Source: FEN-1219 sp963728995
Lineage (GTDB): Bacteria; Pseudomonadota; Gammaproteobacteria; Steroidobacterales; Rariloculaceae
Length of the DNA: 64,000 bases
Direction of reading: 5' to 3'
NCBI GenBank assembly: GCA_963728995.1
Contig: CAVSMD010000002.1
Location: 186,001-250,000, forward strand
Part shown: positions 23,854 to 35,862 of the stretch, piece after piece
How the letters are laid out: each line of letters begins with the position of its first letter
Position numbering within the stretch: position 1 is the stretch's first letter
Translations under genes and position numbers: made by a program
The notes under the pieces: model-generated
The model's database searches: none
What the model saw: the letters and a program-made list of their open reading frames with translations, nothing else
What the model was told of the DNA's origin: nothing

Positions 23854-24612
23854 CTAGGCGGCCGCGCGGAATATCTCGAGGAACTCCGCCGCCACCAATG
23901 ACGCGCCGCCGACCAACCCGCCATCGATGTCATCCATGGCAAACAGGTTGCGGGCGTTTGCGCCTTTGACGCTGCCGCCGTAGAGAACCGGCAGTGCGGC
24001 TGCGATTGTACCATCCCGCTTCGCGACCATCGCCCGGATCAGGGCATGGACTTCCTGCGCCTGCTCCGGCGTCGCGGTTCGCCCCGTGCCGATCGCCCAT
24101 ACGGGCTCGTACGCAACGACGGCGCCCGCGAATGCGCCGACGCCCGCCGCATCGAGCACGGCGGCCACCTGGCGCTCGACGGTCGGCCGCGTGGCGCCGG
24201 CCTCGCGCTGCTCCAACGTCTCGCCAACGCAAAGAATCGGCGTGAGACCGGCCTCGAGGGCGCGCTGAAACTTCGTCGCAACGACGGTGTCGCTCTCGGC
24301 GTACAACGCCCGACGCTCGGAGTGCCCGACGATCACGTGGCTGCAGCCGACATCGCGCAGCATTCGGCCGGACACCTCGCCCGTGAACGCGCCGCTGCCG
24401 GGCTGGTCCGCCAGATTCTGAGCGCCAAGCGCGATGGTGCTGCCCTCCAGCCAGTCGCGGACCGCCGGAAGATAGACGTAGGGCGGACACAGCAGCATGC
24501 CGGCCTTGCTGCTCGCGGTGATACCGCTGCGCAGCGCAGCGACGAGCTGTCGGCTCTCGGCCAGAGCGCCATTCATCTTCCAGTTGCCGGCAATCAATAG
24601 CTTACGAGTCAC
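23854..24612 (-). CDS. tpiA: Triosephosphate isomerase
   Basis: Glycolytic/gluconeogenic enzyme interconverting dihydroxyacetone phosphate and glyceraldehyde-3-phosphate, 252 residues. GTG 24612 is chosen since TRKLLIAGNWKMNG is the normal N-terminus (Asn10, Lys12 catalytic). The catalytic His is in VIVGHSERR and the catalytic Glu in VAYEPVWAIGTGRT; the phosphate loop is YGGSVKGAN. Standard length. It lies 99 bases downstream of glmM. Confidence 0.97.
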   Translation of the reverse strand: MTRKLLIAGNWKMNGALAESRQLVAALRSGITASSKAGMLLCPPYVYLPAVRDWLEGSTIALGAQNLADQPGSGAFTGEVSGRMLRDVGCSHVIVGHSERRALYAESDTVVATKFQRALEAGLTPILCVGETLEQREAGATRPTVERQVAAVLDAAGVGAFAGAVVAYEPVWAIGTGRTATPEQAQEVHALIRAMVAKRDGTIAAALPVLYGGSVKGANARNLFAMDDIDGGLVGGASLVAAEFLEIFRAAA

Positions 24613-24711
24613 CGGAATCTCGCCGTGACGGCTTCGGGGTCGAAGTGGGGCCGTGAGCTTAAGGGCCGCGGCGCCGCAACGCAACGCAACGCCGACGCTG
24701 GGGTCGCTTCG

Positions 24712-26055
24712 CTAGCCGGTGACGCCGAACGAGCTACGCACGGAGGCCGCCAAACGCTCGGCCAGCGCGCTGACCTGGCCGTAGTCTTCGCCTTCCACCA
24801 TGACCCGAATCACGGGCTCCGTGCCGGAGGCTCGCAGCACCACGCGGCCGCGCGTACCGAGCTCGGATTCGACCTCGTCGACGGCCTCGCAAATGGCCGC
24901 GTTCTGGCTTGGATCGACGGGCTCACGGACTTTGACGTTCAGCAGCACCTGCGGGAACTGCGCCATCCCGGCCGCGAGCTCGCTCAACGACCGTCCCGTA
25001 CGCTGCATGACCGCGAGCACCTGCAGGGCCGTGATCAAGCCGTCCCCGGTGGTCGTGCGATCGAGGCAAATGACGTGGCCCGACGTTTCCCCGCCGAGGG
25101 TGCCGCTGCACTCCTTCAGCATCGCGAGCACGTGGCGGTCGCCAACCTTGGCCCGCCGAAACGCCACGCCGAGATCCTGTAGCGCGACCTGGAGCCCGAG
25201 ATTGCTCATGACGGTGCCGACCACGGGGCCGCGGAGGCTGCCGGAGCCATGCCGATCGCAAGCCAGGATGTACAGGAGCTGGTCCCCGTCGATCAGATTG
25301 CCGCGCTCGTCCACCATGACGACGCGATCGCCATCGCCGTCGAGCGCCATGCCGACGTGCGCACGAACGCCCGTGACCGTGAGCTTCAGCAGATCGGGCC
25401 GGGTCGAGCCGCAGTTCTCGTTGATGTTTCGACCGTTCGGCGAGCAGCCGACGGGCACGACATCCGCGCCGAGATCCGACATCACGCGCGGCGCGACCTT
25501 GTACGCCGCGCCGTGCGAAGCATCGACGACGATCTTGAAATCGTCGAAGCCCATCCCCGCAGGAATCGTGCTCTTGCAGAAGTCCATGTAATCGCCGCGC
25601 GCCGATGCCGCGGTCCTCGCTTGCCCCAGCGCCCGCGAGTCGCGAGTGATCGGCGGCTCGTCGAGGCCGACCTCGATGGCCTCCTCGAGCGCGTCGGATA
25701 GCTTCTCCCCTTCGGAATCGAAGAACTTGATCCCGTTGTCGTAGTAGGGGTTGTGCGAGGCGCTGATCACGATGCCGAAATCCGCGCCGAACTTCTTGGT
25801 GAGATACGCGATGCCGGGTGTGGGCAGCGGGCCCGTGAGCCATACGTCGACCCCGGCAGCGACGAAGCCCGCCTCGAGCGCGGACTCGAACATGTAGCCC
25901 GACACGCGAGTGTCCTTGCCGATCAGCACGCTGCCGCCGCGGGGCGCGAGCACCCGGGCCGCCGCGCTCGCGAGGTGCAGCGCGAAGTCGACCGTCATCG
26001 GAGTCGTTCCGACCTGGCCCCGAATGCCGTCGGTACCGAAGTAGCGCCTACCCAT
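24712..26055 (-). CDS. glmM: Phosphoglucosamine mutase
   Basis: Converts glucosamine-6-phosphate to glucosamine-1-phosphate for UDP-GlcNAc, peptidoglycan and LPS, 447 residues. The start at 26055 has a GGGAGG site. The active-site serine is in ISASHNPYYDN (Ser100), metal binding in DGDGDRV, and sugar binding in GETSGHVI. In many gammaproteobacteria folP lies between ftsH and glmM; here the 90-base gap leaves no room for it. Confidence 0.97.
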   Translation of the reverse strand: MGRRYFGTDGIRGQVGTTPMTVDFALHLASAAARVLAPRGGSVLIGKDTRVSGYMFESALEAGFVAAGVDVWLTGPLPTPGIAYLTKKFGADFGIVISASHNPYYDNGIKFFDSEGEKLSDALEEAIEVGLDEPPITRDSRALGQARTAASARGDYMDFCKSTIPAGMGFDDFKIVVDASHGAAYKVAPRVMSDLGADVVPVGCSPNGRNINENCGSTRPDLLKLTVTGVRAHVGMALDGDGDRVVMVDERGNLIDGDQLLYILACDRHGSGSLRGPVVGTVMSNLGLQVALQDLGVAFRRAKVGDRHVLAMLKECSGTLGGETSGHVICLDRTTTGDGLITALQVLAVMQRTGRSLSELAAGMAQFPQVLLNVKVREPVDPSQNAAICEAVDEVESELGTRGRVVLRASGTEPVIRVMVEGEDYGQVSALAERLAASVRSSFGVTG

Positions 26056-26145
26056 GCGAGCCTCCCACCACGGCTAGCAGGCCGTTGACCGCCTATTGTA
26101 GGGGGAAGACGAGTTGCGAGACGTAAGGGCCCGAAGCGGCGGCCA

Positions 26146-28068
26146 TCAATGCTGACCGGCTGGCCCACCGAGCGGCGCCGCACCACCTTTGTCGTCGGCA
26201 ACACCGCGCTGGACGAGCTTGCCGGGCTCGGACGGCTCGTCCCAGTCGGCCGGCGGACGCGGCTCACGGCCGGACATGATGTCCTGGATCTGCTGCTCGT
26301 CGATCGTCTCGTACTTCATGAGCGCTGCCGCCATGATGTCGAGCTTGTCGCGATTGCTCTCGAGGATGCGCTTGGCTTCGCCGTAGCACGTGTCGATCAG
26401 CAGACGAACTTCCTCGTCGATCGCGTGCGCGGTGACATCCGACACCTGCTTGTGCCGCGTCACACTTCGGCCAAGGAAGATCTCGCCATCATCCTCGGTG
26501 TACGTCAGCGGACCGAGACGATCGGAGAGGCCCCACTTCGTGACCATGTTGCGCGCTATGTCGGTGGCGCGCTCGATGTCATTCGCCGCCCCGGTCGTGA
26601 CATACGCGGGCCCGAAGATCAGCTCCTCCGCCAGCCGCCCGCCATACAGGCTCTTCATCTGGCTCATGAGGCGCTGCTTGGAGTAGCTGTAACGGTCCTC
26701 CTCGGGCAGGAACATCGTGACGCCGAGCGCCCGGCCGCGCGGGATGATCGTCACCTTATATACGGGGTCGTGGTCGGGCACGGACAGACCGACGATCGCA
26801 TGGCCGGACTCATGATAGGCCGTCAGCCGCTTCTCGGATTCACTCATGACGAGCGACCGACGCTCGGCGCCCATCATGATCTTGTCCTTGGCCTTGTCGA
26901 ACTCTTCCATGCTGACGGTGCGGCGATTCGAGCGCGCCGCGATCAGCGCGGCTTCGTTGACGAGGTTCGCGAGATCGGCACCCGAGAAACCCGGGGTGCC
27001 GCGCGCGATGACGCCCGGCTTGACGTTGCCGTCGACCGGAACCTTGCGCATGTGAACCTTCAGGATCTGTTCGCGGCCACGCACGTCGGGCAGCGGCACG
27101 ACCACCTGCCGATCGAAACGGCCCGGCCGAAGCAACGCCGGGTCGAGCACGTCGGGGCGGTTCGTCGCGGCGATGACGATGACGCCTTCGTTGCCTTCGA
27201 AGCCGTCCATCTCGACGAGCAGCTGGTTCAGCGTTTGCTCCCGCTCGTCATGTCCGCCGCCGAGCCCGGCGCCACGATGCCGGCCAACCGCATCGATCTC
27301 ATCGATGAAGATGATGCACGGCGCATGCTTCTTGGCCTGATCGAACATGTCGCGAACGCGCGAGGCGCCGACACCGACGAACATCTCGACGAAGTCGGAG
27401 CCCGAAATCGTGAAGAACGGCACTTTCGCCTCACCGGCGATTGCCCGCGCCAGCAACGTCTTGCCCGTGCCGGGCGAACCGACCATCAGCACGCCCTTCG
27501 GAATCTTGCCGCCGAGGCGCTGGAACTTGGCCGGATCCTTCAGGAAGTCGACGATCTCGACGACCTCCTCCTTCGCTTCCTCGACGCCCGCGACGTCGGC
27601 GAACGTGACGCTGACCTGGTCCTCACCGAGCAACCGGGCGCGACTCTTGCCGAACGACATGGCCCCTCGGCCACCGCCCGCGCCCTGCATTTGCCGCATG
27701 AAGTACACCCACACGGCGATCAGCAGCAGGATCGGAAAGGATGAGATGAACAGTTGCAGCAGGAACGACTGCTGCTTCGGCGCACTGGCGGAAATCGTGA
27801 CGCTGTGCTGCTCGAGCTCGCCGATCAGCGCCGTATTGCTCGTTTCCGGGTTATAGGTAACGAACGGATCGTCGTTGCTCCGGCGGCCACGGATGGCTTC
27901 GCCTTCGAAAACGACATCCTTGACGGAACCGTCCTTGACCCACGAGAGGAACGTCGAATACGCAACGGCTGGGACGCGCTGGCTGCTCGGACCGAAGCTG
28001 TTGAAAACAGACAACAGCACGATCGCGATCACAATCCATAAAATGACGTTCTTTGCCAGATCGTTCAA
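26146..28068 (-). CDS. ftsH: ATP-dependent zinc metalloprotease FtsH
   Basis: Membrane-anchored AAA+ protease that degrades misfolded membrane proteins and regulators such as sigma-32 and LpxC, 640 residues. TTG 28068, preceded by GAGGT at good spacing, is preferred: the product then begins LNDLAKNVILWIVIAIVLLS, the usual N-terminal helix. A second helix is near residue 115. Walker A is GSPGTGKT (about 197-204), Walker B is in CIIFIDEIDAVG, the second region of homology in TNRPDVLDPALLRPGRFDR, and the zinc site is HESGH. It follows rlmE by 48 bases. Confidence 0.97.
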   Translation of the reverse strand: MNDLAKNVILWIVIAIVLLSVFNSFGPSSQRVPAVAYSTFLSWVKDGSVKDVVFEGEAIRGRRSNDDPFVTYNPETSNTALIGELEQHSVTISASAPKQQSFLLQLFISSFPILLLIAVWVYFMRQMQGAGGGRGAMSFGKSRARLLGEDQVSVTFADVAGVEEAKEEVVEIVDFLKDPAKFQRLGGKIPKGVLMVGSPGTGKTLLARAIAGEAKVPFFTISGSDFVEMFVGVGASRVRDMFDQAKKHAPCIIFIDEIDAVGRHRGAGLGGGHDEREQTLNQLLVEMDGFEGNEGVIVIAATNRPDVLDPALLRPGRFDRQVVVPLPDVRGREQILKVHMRKVPVDGNVKPGVIARGTPGFSGADLANLVNEAALIAARSNRRTVSMEEFDKAKDKIMMGAERRSLVMSESEKRLTAYHESGHAIVGLSVPDHDPVYKVTIIPRGRALGVTMFLPEEDRYSYSKQRLMSQMKSLYGGRLAEELIFGPAYVTTGAANDIERATDIARNMVTKWGLSDRLGPLTYTEDDGEIFLGRSVTRHKQVSDVTAHAIDEEVRLLIDTCYGEAKRILESNRDKLDIMAAALMKYETIDEQQIQDIMSGREPRPPADWDEPSEPGKLVQRGVADDKGGAAPLGGPAGQH

Positions 28069-28116
28069 TGCGTTACCTCGCGAAACCGCCCGCAACTTCC
28101 ACTAAAAAGGACCCTA

Positions 28117-28740
28117 CTACATCCCATAGGTTCTGGCCAGCAAATAAATCTCGCGGCTTGCGGCGCGTGAAGCTTTGGGCTTGATCGTCTTCACAGTTGC
28201 GAAATCGCGACGCGCATCGCGGGTGAATGTGTCGATTCCTTGTCCCTGGAACGCCTTGGCCAGAAAGTCGCCGCCGGGCTTCAGCACCTCGCTCGCAAAC
28301 AGCAACGCTTCCTCGAGGAGCACCATGCTGCGCGGCTGATCCATCGTACGGTTGCCACTTATGTTGGGCGCCATGTCCGACATTACAAGATCGACACCGG
28401 CGCCCCCGAGCATCTCCTTCAATCTGGCGACCGTTGCCGGCACCGTAAAGTCCGCTTGCAGGAAGTCCACGCCCGGGATTGCCTCCATCGGCAGCAGATC
28501 CACGGCCACCACGCGGCCACCGGGCGTGACGAGTCGGGCCGCCAACTGGCTCCAGCTCCCCGGCGCCGAGCCAAGATCGACGCACACCGTTCCGGGCTTG
28601 AGGAGCCGCTCCTTGCCTTGGATTTGCTCGAGCTTGAAGACGGCTCGCGAGCGCCACCCCGCGCGGTTGGCCCGCTCCACGTAGATGTCGCGCTCCTGGC
28701 GCGCGCGCCACCGTTGGCTCGACCCCGTGCGACGCGGCAT
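28117..28740 (-). CDS. rlmE: 23S rRNA 2'-O-methyltransferase RlmE (FtsJ)
   Basis: Heat-shock rRNA methyltransferase modifying the ribose of U2552 (E. coli numbering) in 50S assembly, 207 residues. SAM-binding motif I is VDLGSAPGSWSQ; the start SRAVFKLEQIQGKERLLKPG carries the catalytic lysine; VMSDMAPNISGNRTMD holds the catalytic Asp and LKPGGDFLAKAFQG the second lysine. rlmE-ftsH pairing is conserved. It lies 18 bases downstream of greA. Confidence 0.96.
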   Translation of the reverse strand: MPRRTGSSQRWRARQERDIYVERANRAGWRSRAVFKLEQIQGKERLLKPGTVCVDLGSAPGSWSQLAARLVTPGGRVVAVDLLPMEAIPGVDFLQADFTVPATVARLKEMLGGAGVDLVMSDMAPNISGNRTMDQPRSMVLLEEALLFASEVLKPGGDFLAKAFQGQGIDTFTRDARRDFATVKTIKPKASRAASREIYLLARTYGM

Positions 28741-28758
28741 CGGTGCGGCTGCGCTCCT

Positions 28759-29231
28759 CTAGATGTACTCGACGGCGCTGATCTCGTAGGCCCGCGTGCC
28801 GCTCGGCGTGGCGACTTCGACTTCGTCCCCTTCTTTCTTGCCGATCAGCGCCCGGGCGATCGGCGAGCCGATCGACAGGAGCCCATTCTTGATGTCGGCT
28901 TCGTCCTCGCCGACGATCTGATAGCGCGCCTCGCTACCGTCCTTCACGTCCACGAGGTGCACGGTGGCACCGAAGACCACTTTGCCCCCGGCATTCACGG
29001 CGGTAACGTCGATGATCTGCGCGTTCGAGAGCTTCCCTTCGATGTCGCGGATCCGCGCCTCCATGAGCCCCTGCTGCTCCTTCGCGGCGTGGTACTCGGC
29101 GTTCTCCTTCAGGTCGCCGTGCGCCCGTGCGGTAGCGATCGCCGCCGTGACCTTGGGGCGCTCCTCGAACTTCAGCCGCCGCAACTCGTCTCGGAGTCGC
29201 TCGGCGCCGCGAGCGGTGAGTGGCACTTTGC

Positions 29232-29235
<4 letters not shown>
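28759..29235 (-). CDS. greA: Transcription elongation factor GreA
   Basis: Rescues backtracked RNA polymerase by stimulating transcript cleavage. The TTG at 29235 is chosen: it overlaps the carB stop (TTGA), has GGAGG 7 bases upstream inside the carB end, and gives 158 residues, the usual length. The N-terminal coiled coil includes DLKENAEYHAAKEQQGLMEA with the acidic tip; the C-terminal domain has GSPIARALIGKKEGDEVEV. Translational coupling to carB is suggested by the overlap. Confidence 0.95.
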
Positions 29236-32456
<3,221 letters not shown>

Positions 32457-32507
32457 TACTTGACCTAGTTTCTAAGTTTATCCATTAACTCTTTGATCTA
32501 TCTTCAT

Positions 32508-33686
32508 CTATCCGGCCTGAGCACGCAGCCGGTAGGCCTTCATCGAAGCCGTGAAACGCTTGAACAGCGGGCGCAGGTCGTGCGGCCCCGGGCTCGCTTC
32601 CGGATGCCCTTGGAAAGAGAACGCCGGCCGGTCCGAGCGTTCGAGACCCTGGAGGCTACCGTCGAACAAGGACCGATGCGTCGCTCGAACGTTGGCGGGC
32701 AGGGTGGTTTCCTGCACGGCGAAGCCGTGATTCTGGCTCGTGATCATGACGCGCCCCGAATCGATCTCGACCACCGGGTGATTCGCGCCGTGGTGTCCGA
32801 ATTTCATCTTTTCGGTCTTCGCGCCGCTCGCGAGACCGAGCAGCTGATGCCCCAAGCAGATGCCGAAGGTGGGTAGTCCTTTGTCGACCAGCGTTCGGAT
32901 GGCTTCGATCGCATAATCGCAAGGCTCGGGGTCGCCCGGACCGTTGGACAGGAACACGCCATCGGGCGCCAACGCGAGGGCGTCTGCGGCCGTCGCGGTC
33001 GCGGGCACGACCGTCACGCGGCAGTCTTCGTCGGCGAGCAGCCGCAGGATGTTGCGCTTGATGCCGTAATCGAACGCAACGACGTGAAAGCCCGCGACGC
33101 GCTTGGTGTAGACGCTCTGTCGATCGGGCCAGATGCTGCCTTGATTCCACTGATACGGCTGCTTCGTGCTGACGAGCTTCGCGAGATCCATGCCCTTCAA
33201 GCCGGGGAACTTCCGTGCGGCACGAACGGCCTCTTCGGCGCTCGCCTTTGCGCCGGTCACGATGCAGCCCGCCTGGGCACCCTTGTCGCGGATGATCCTC
33301 GTCAACTGCCGCGTGTCGATCTCGGCGATCGCGACGGTCTTGCCGCGGCGCAGGAAGTCCTGCAAGCCTCCCTCGGCGCGCCAGCTGCTGACGATCCTCG
33401 ACAGATCGCGGATGATGAGGCCCGCAGCGTAAGTCTTCGTGGATTCGAAGTCGTCCGAGTTCGTCCCAACGTTGCCGATGTGCGGATACGTCAGCGTGAC
33501 GATCTGGCGATAGTAGGACGGGTCGGTCAGGATCTCCTGGTAACCGGTCATGGCGGTGTTGAACACCACCTCGCCGAGGGTACGGCCATCGGCACCGACC
33601 GAGATGCCTTTGAAGACAGTCCCATCTTCGAGCGCTAGTATCGCCGGCTCTGCCACGCTGAGCTCCTGCGGAATATCGGCTTGCAT
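32508..33686 (-). CDS. carA: Carbamoyl-phosphate synthase small subunit (glutaminase)
   Basis: Class I glutamine amidotransferase that supplies ammonia to CarB; 392 residues. The N-terminal CPSase domain (LALEDGTVFKGISVG, GEVVFNTAMTGYQEILTDPS) is followed by the glutaminase domain with the nucleophile in FGICLGHQLLGLA and the His/Glu pair in FQGHPEASPGPHD. The ATG at 33686 gives the normal N-terminus. It forms a carA-carB unit with 51 bases between. Confidence 0.97.
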   Translation of the reverse strand: MQADIPQELSVAEPAILALEDGTVFKGISVGADGRTLGEVVFNTAMTGYQEILTDPSYYRQIVTLTYPHIGNVGTNSDDFESTKTYAAGLIIRDLSRIVSSWRAEGGLQDFLRRGKTVAIAEIDTRQLTRIIRDKGAQAGCIVTGAKASAEEAVRAARKFPGLKGMDLAKLVSTKQPYQWNQGSIWPDRQSVYTKRVAGFHVVAFDYGIKRNILRLLADEDCRVTVVPATATAADALALAPDGVFLSNGPGDPEPCDYAIEAIRTLVDKGLPTFGICLGHQLLGLASGAKTEKMKFGHHGANHPVVEIDSGRVMITSQNHGFAVQETTLPANVRATHRSLFDGSLQGLERSDRPAFSFQGHPEASPGPHDLRPLFKRFTASMKAYRLRAQAG

Positions 33687-33755
33687 GAACCCGCGGGATG
33701 GGCTGCAAGCCCCGCAGCCGATCCCGTGTTAGTCAACGGGGAAACTCAGGCGGCG

Positions 33756-33784
33756 ATTGTAGCTCGCCCGTCGGTGACCGATCC
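33756..33784 (-). promoter_or_regulatory. Weak candidate promoter for carAB
   Basis: In the 143-base gap between dapB and carA the minus strand has TACAAT (33761-33756) as a possible -10. The hexamer 17 bases upstream (GGATCG) is a poor -35. Only the -10 supports it; no operator was recognised. Confidence 0.25.
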
Positions 33785-33829
33785 ACACCCATCCCGTGGG
33801 TCCGCTTGCGAGCGCCTCGACCGCACCGA

Positions 33830-34639
33830 TCAATCGCGCGCAAGACCCAGCACGTCGGCCATCGAGTAGAGCCCGGGCGCTTGGCCCGCCACCCACCGCG
33901 CCGCTCGTAGCGCGCCGCGCGCGAAGGTCTTGCGGTCCGCCGCCTCGTGCGAGAACTCCACTTGCTCTTCCGCGCCGATGAACCGAACCGTGTGCTCGCC
34001 GACGATGCTGCCGCCGCGCACCACGGCAAAACCGATCGTCCCCGGGACGCGTGGGCCGATCCGGCCTTCGCGCGTGTAGACGGCCAGATCGCGGAGCTTG
34101 CGTCCGTGCGCCGCGGCGATGCGCTCGCCGAGCGCCAGGGCCGTGCCGGACGGGGCATCGACCTTGTTTCTGTGGTGCGCCTCGAGAATCTCCACGTCAT
34201 AGTCTTCGCCAAGCGCACGCGCAGCGCGGCCGACGAGCTCCATGAAGACGTTCACGCCTACGCTCATGTTCCGACCGTAGACGATCGGAATCTCATGCGC
34301 CGCGCTCTCCATGGCCTTCAGGTGCCGCTCATTGAGCCCGGTCGTGCCAATGACCAAGGCCGTGCCGCTGTCGGCGCATGCCCGTAGATTGGACTCGGTG
34401 GCCGCGGGCAGCGTGAAATCGACTGCGACCTGCGCGGCGTGCAGGCCCTGCGCGCGCGCGTCGGTCAGAGGCACGCCCACCGCCTCGGCTCCGACGAGCT
34501 CCGCAGCGTCGCGACCGAGCAGGCGGTCGCCGGGCTCCGTGATGGCGCCGATCAAGCGGAGGTCGTCCGCTTCGAAGACGCAGCTCAGCACGGCCCGACC
34601 CATGCGGCCGGCAGCGCCAAGGACGGCGATTTTCAACAA
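33830..34639 (-). CDS. dapB: 4-hydroxy-tetrahydrodipicolinate reductase
   Basis: Lysine and diaminopimelate pathway reductase using NAD(P)H; 269 residues. The nucleotide-binding motif is VLGAAGRMGRAVL at the N-terminus; the substrate and catalytic region is LEAHHRNKVDAPSGTALALG. It starts 4 bases after the dnaJ stop, so it is likely cotranscribed with the chaperone genes, as in other gammaproteobacteria where dapB follows dnaJ and precedes carAB. Confidence 0.97.
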   Translation of the reverse strand: MLKIAVLGAAGRMGRAVLSCVFEADDLRLIGAITEPGDRLLGRDAAELVGAEAVGVPLTDARAQGLHAAQVAVDFTLPAATESNLRACADSGTALVIGTTGLNERHLKAMESAAHEIPIVYGRNMSVGVNVFMELVGRAARALGEDYDVEILEAHHRNKVDAPSGTALALGERIAAAHGRKLRDLAVYTREGRIGPRVPGTIGFAVVRGGSIVGEHTVRFIGAEEQVEFSHEAADRKTFARGALRAARWVAGQAPGLYSMADVLGLARD

Positions 34640-34643
34640 CCCC

Positions 34644-35780
34644 TTACGCTCCCATCCGCTCGAAGAATTTCTTCACGCCGTCGAACCACGAACGCGCCCG
34701 TGGATTATGCCGCGATCCGTCGTTCTGAATCGACTCTTCGAACGCGCGCAGCTTGTCTTTTTGGTCGGCCGTCAGATGGATGGGCGTCTCTACCTGCACG
34801 CGACAGAACAGATCGCCGACGCCGCTGTCCCGCACCGAGCGCACACCCTTGCCGCGGAGCCGGAACAGGCTGCCCGACTGCGTTTCGCTCGGCACCTTCA
34901 GCACCACATCGCCGTCCAGCGTGGGCACATCCACCGTGCCGCCGAGCACGGCGGTAGCGAAGCTCACCGGCACCTCGCAGCTCAGGTTCTGCCCCTCGCG
35001 CGAGAAAAGCGGGTGCGCCTTCACGGAGATATCGACATAGAGATCGCCGGGCGGGCCACTGTTGCGCCCCGCCTCGCCCTCGCGGGCCAAGCGGATCCGA
35101 TCGCCGTTGTCGACACCGGCCGGCACCTTGACCGACAGCGTCTTCGTCTTGCGGACGCGCCCGCGCCCGGCGCATTCGCGACACGGCTTCTGGATCAACG
35201 TTCCCGAGCCGCCGCAGTTCGGACACGTCTGCTGGATCGAAAAGAACCCCTGGGCGACACGCACCTGGCCGGCGCCGCCACAGGTGTTGCACGTCAACGG
35301 CTGGGAGCCCGGCTCGGCACCCTTGCCTGCACATCGACCGCACTCGACGTGGCCGGGTAACTCGAGGGTCACCGTGTCTCCGGCGACGGCTTGCTCGAGG
35401 GTCAGCTCGAGCTCGTAGCGAAGGTCGGCGCCCCGAAACACTTGATTGCGACCGCCACGGCGGCTCGTGCCGAAGATATCGCCGAACACGTCGCCGAAGA
35501 TGTCGCTGAAAGCGTCTGCGCCGCCCGAGAAGCCCCCACCCATGCCTTGGCCACCCTGCACGCCGGCGTGGCCGAACCGGTCATAGGCGGCGCGCTTGTC
35601 CTTGTCCGTGAGGATCTCGTACGCCTCCTTGATCTCTTTGAAGCTCGCTTCCGCGTCGGGATTGTCCGGATTGCGGTCCGGGTGATACTTCATCGCGAGG
35701 CGGCGGTAGGCTTTCTTCAAATCCGCTTCGGCCGCATCGCGGCCAAGGCCGAGCACTTCGTAGTAATCCCTTTTCGCCAT
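34644..35780 (-). CDS. dnaJ: Chaperone protein DnaJ
   Basis: Hsp40 co-chaperone that delivers substrates to DnaK and stimulates its ATPase; 378 residues. The J-domain has MKYHPDRNPDNP with the HPD motif, followed by a Gly/Phe-rich linker (GMGGGFSGGADAF). Four zinc repeats are visible: CGRCAGKG, CNTCGGAG, CPNCGGSG and CRECAGRG. The C-terminal substrate domains follow. Expression likely comes from the dnaK and grpE heat-shock promoters upstream. Confidence 0.98.
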   Translation of the reverse strand: MAKRDYYEVLGLGRDAAEADLKKAYRRLAMKYHPDRNPDNPDAEASFKEIKEAYEILTDKDKRAAYDRFGHAGVQGGQGMGGGFSGGADAFSDIFGDVFGDIFGTSRRGGRNQVFRGADLRYELELTLEQAVAGDTVTLELPGHVECGRCAGKGAEPGSQPLTCNTCGGAGQVRVAQGFFSIQQTCPNCGGSGTLIQKPCRECAGRGRVRKTKTLSVKVPAGVDNGDRIRLAREGEAGRNSGPPGDLYVDISVKAHPLFSREGQNLSCEVPVSFATAVLGGTVDVPTLDGDVVLKVPSETQSGSLFRLRGKGVRSVRDSGVGDLFCRVQVETPIHLTADQKDKLRAFEESIQNDGSRHNPRARSWFDGVKKFFERMGA

Positions 35781-35798
35781 CCCGATCCTCGAACAGAC

Positions 35799-35827
35799 GA
35801 GGAGAGCACGCGCCGCGTGCTCTCCTC
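35799..35827 (-). promoter_or_regulatory. Perfect 12-bp hairpin between dnaK and dnaJ
   Basis: GAGGAGAGCACG (35799-35810) and its exact complement CGTGCTCTCCTC (35816-35827) flank a 5-base loop. There is no T-run on the downstream (minus) side, so it is not a typical intrinsic terminator. It could act as an mRNA processing or stability element that sets the DnaK to DnaJ ratio. The stem is seen directly; the role is inference. Confidence 0.6.
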
Positions 35828-35862
35828 TCGATTACGACCCCGCTCTGGACGTCGAGCGCGCG

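Noticed and set aside
26149..27744. Long plus-strand open frame (531 codons) antisense to ftsH
   Set aside because: Low-complexity Arg/His/Asp/Leu product without motifs; a shadow of ftsH codon bias.
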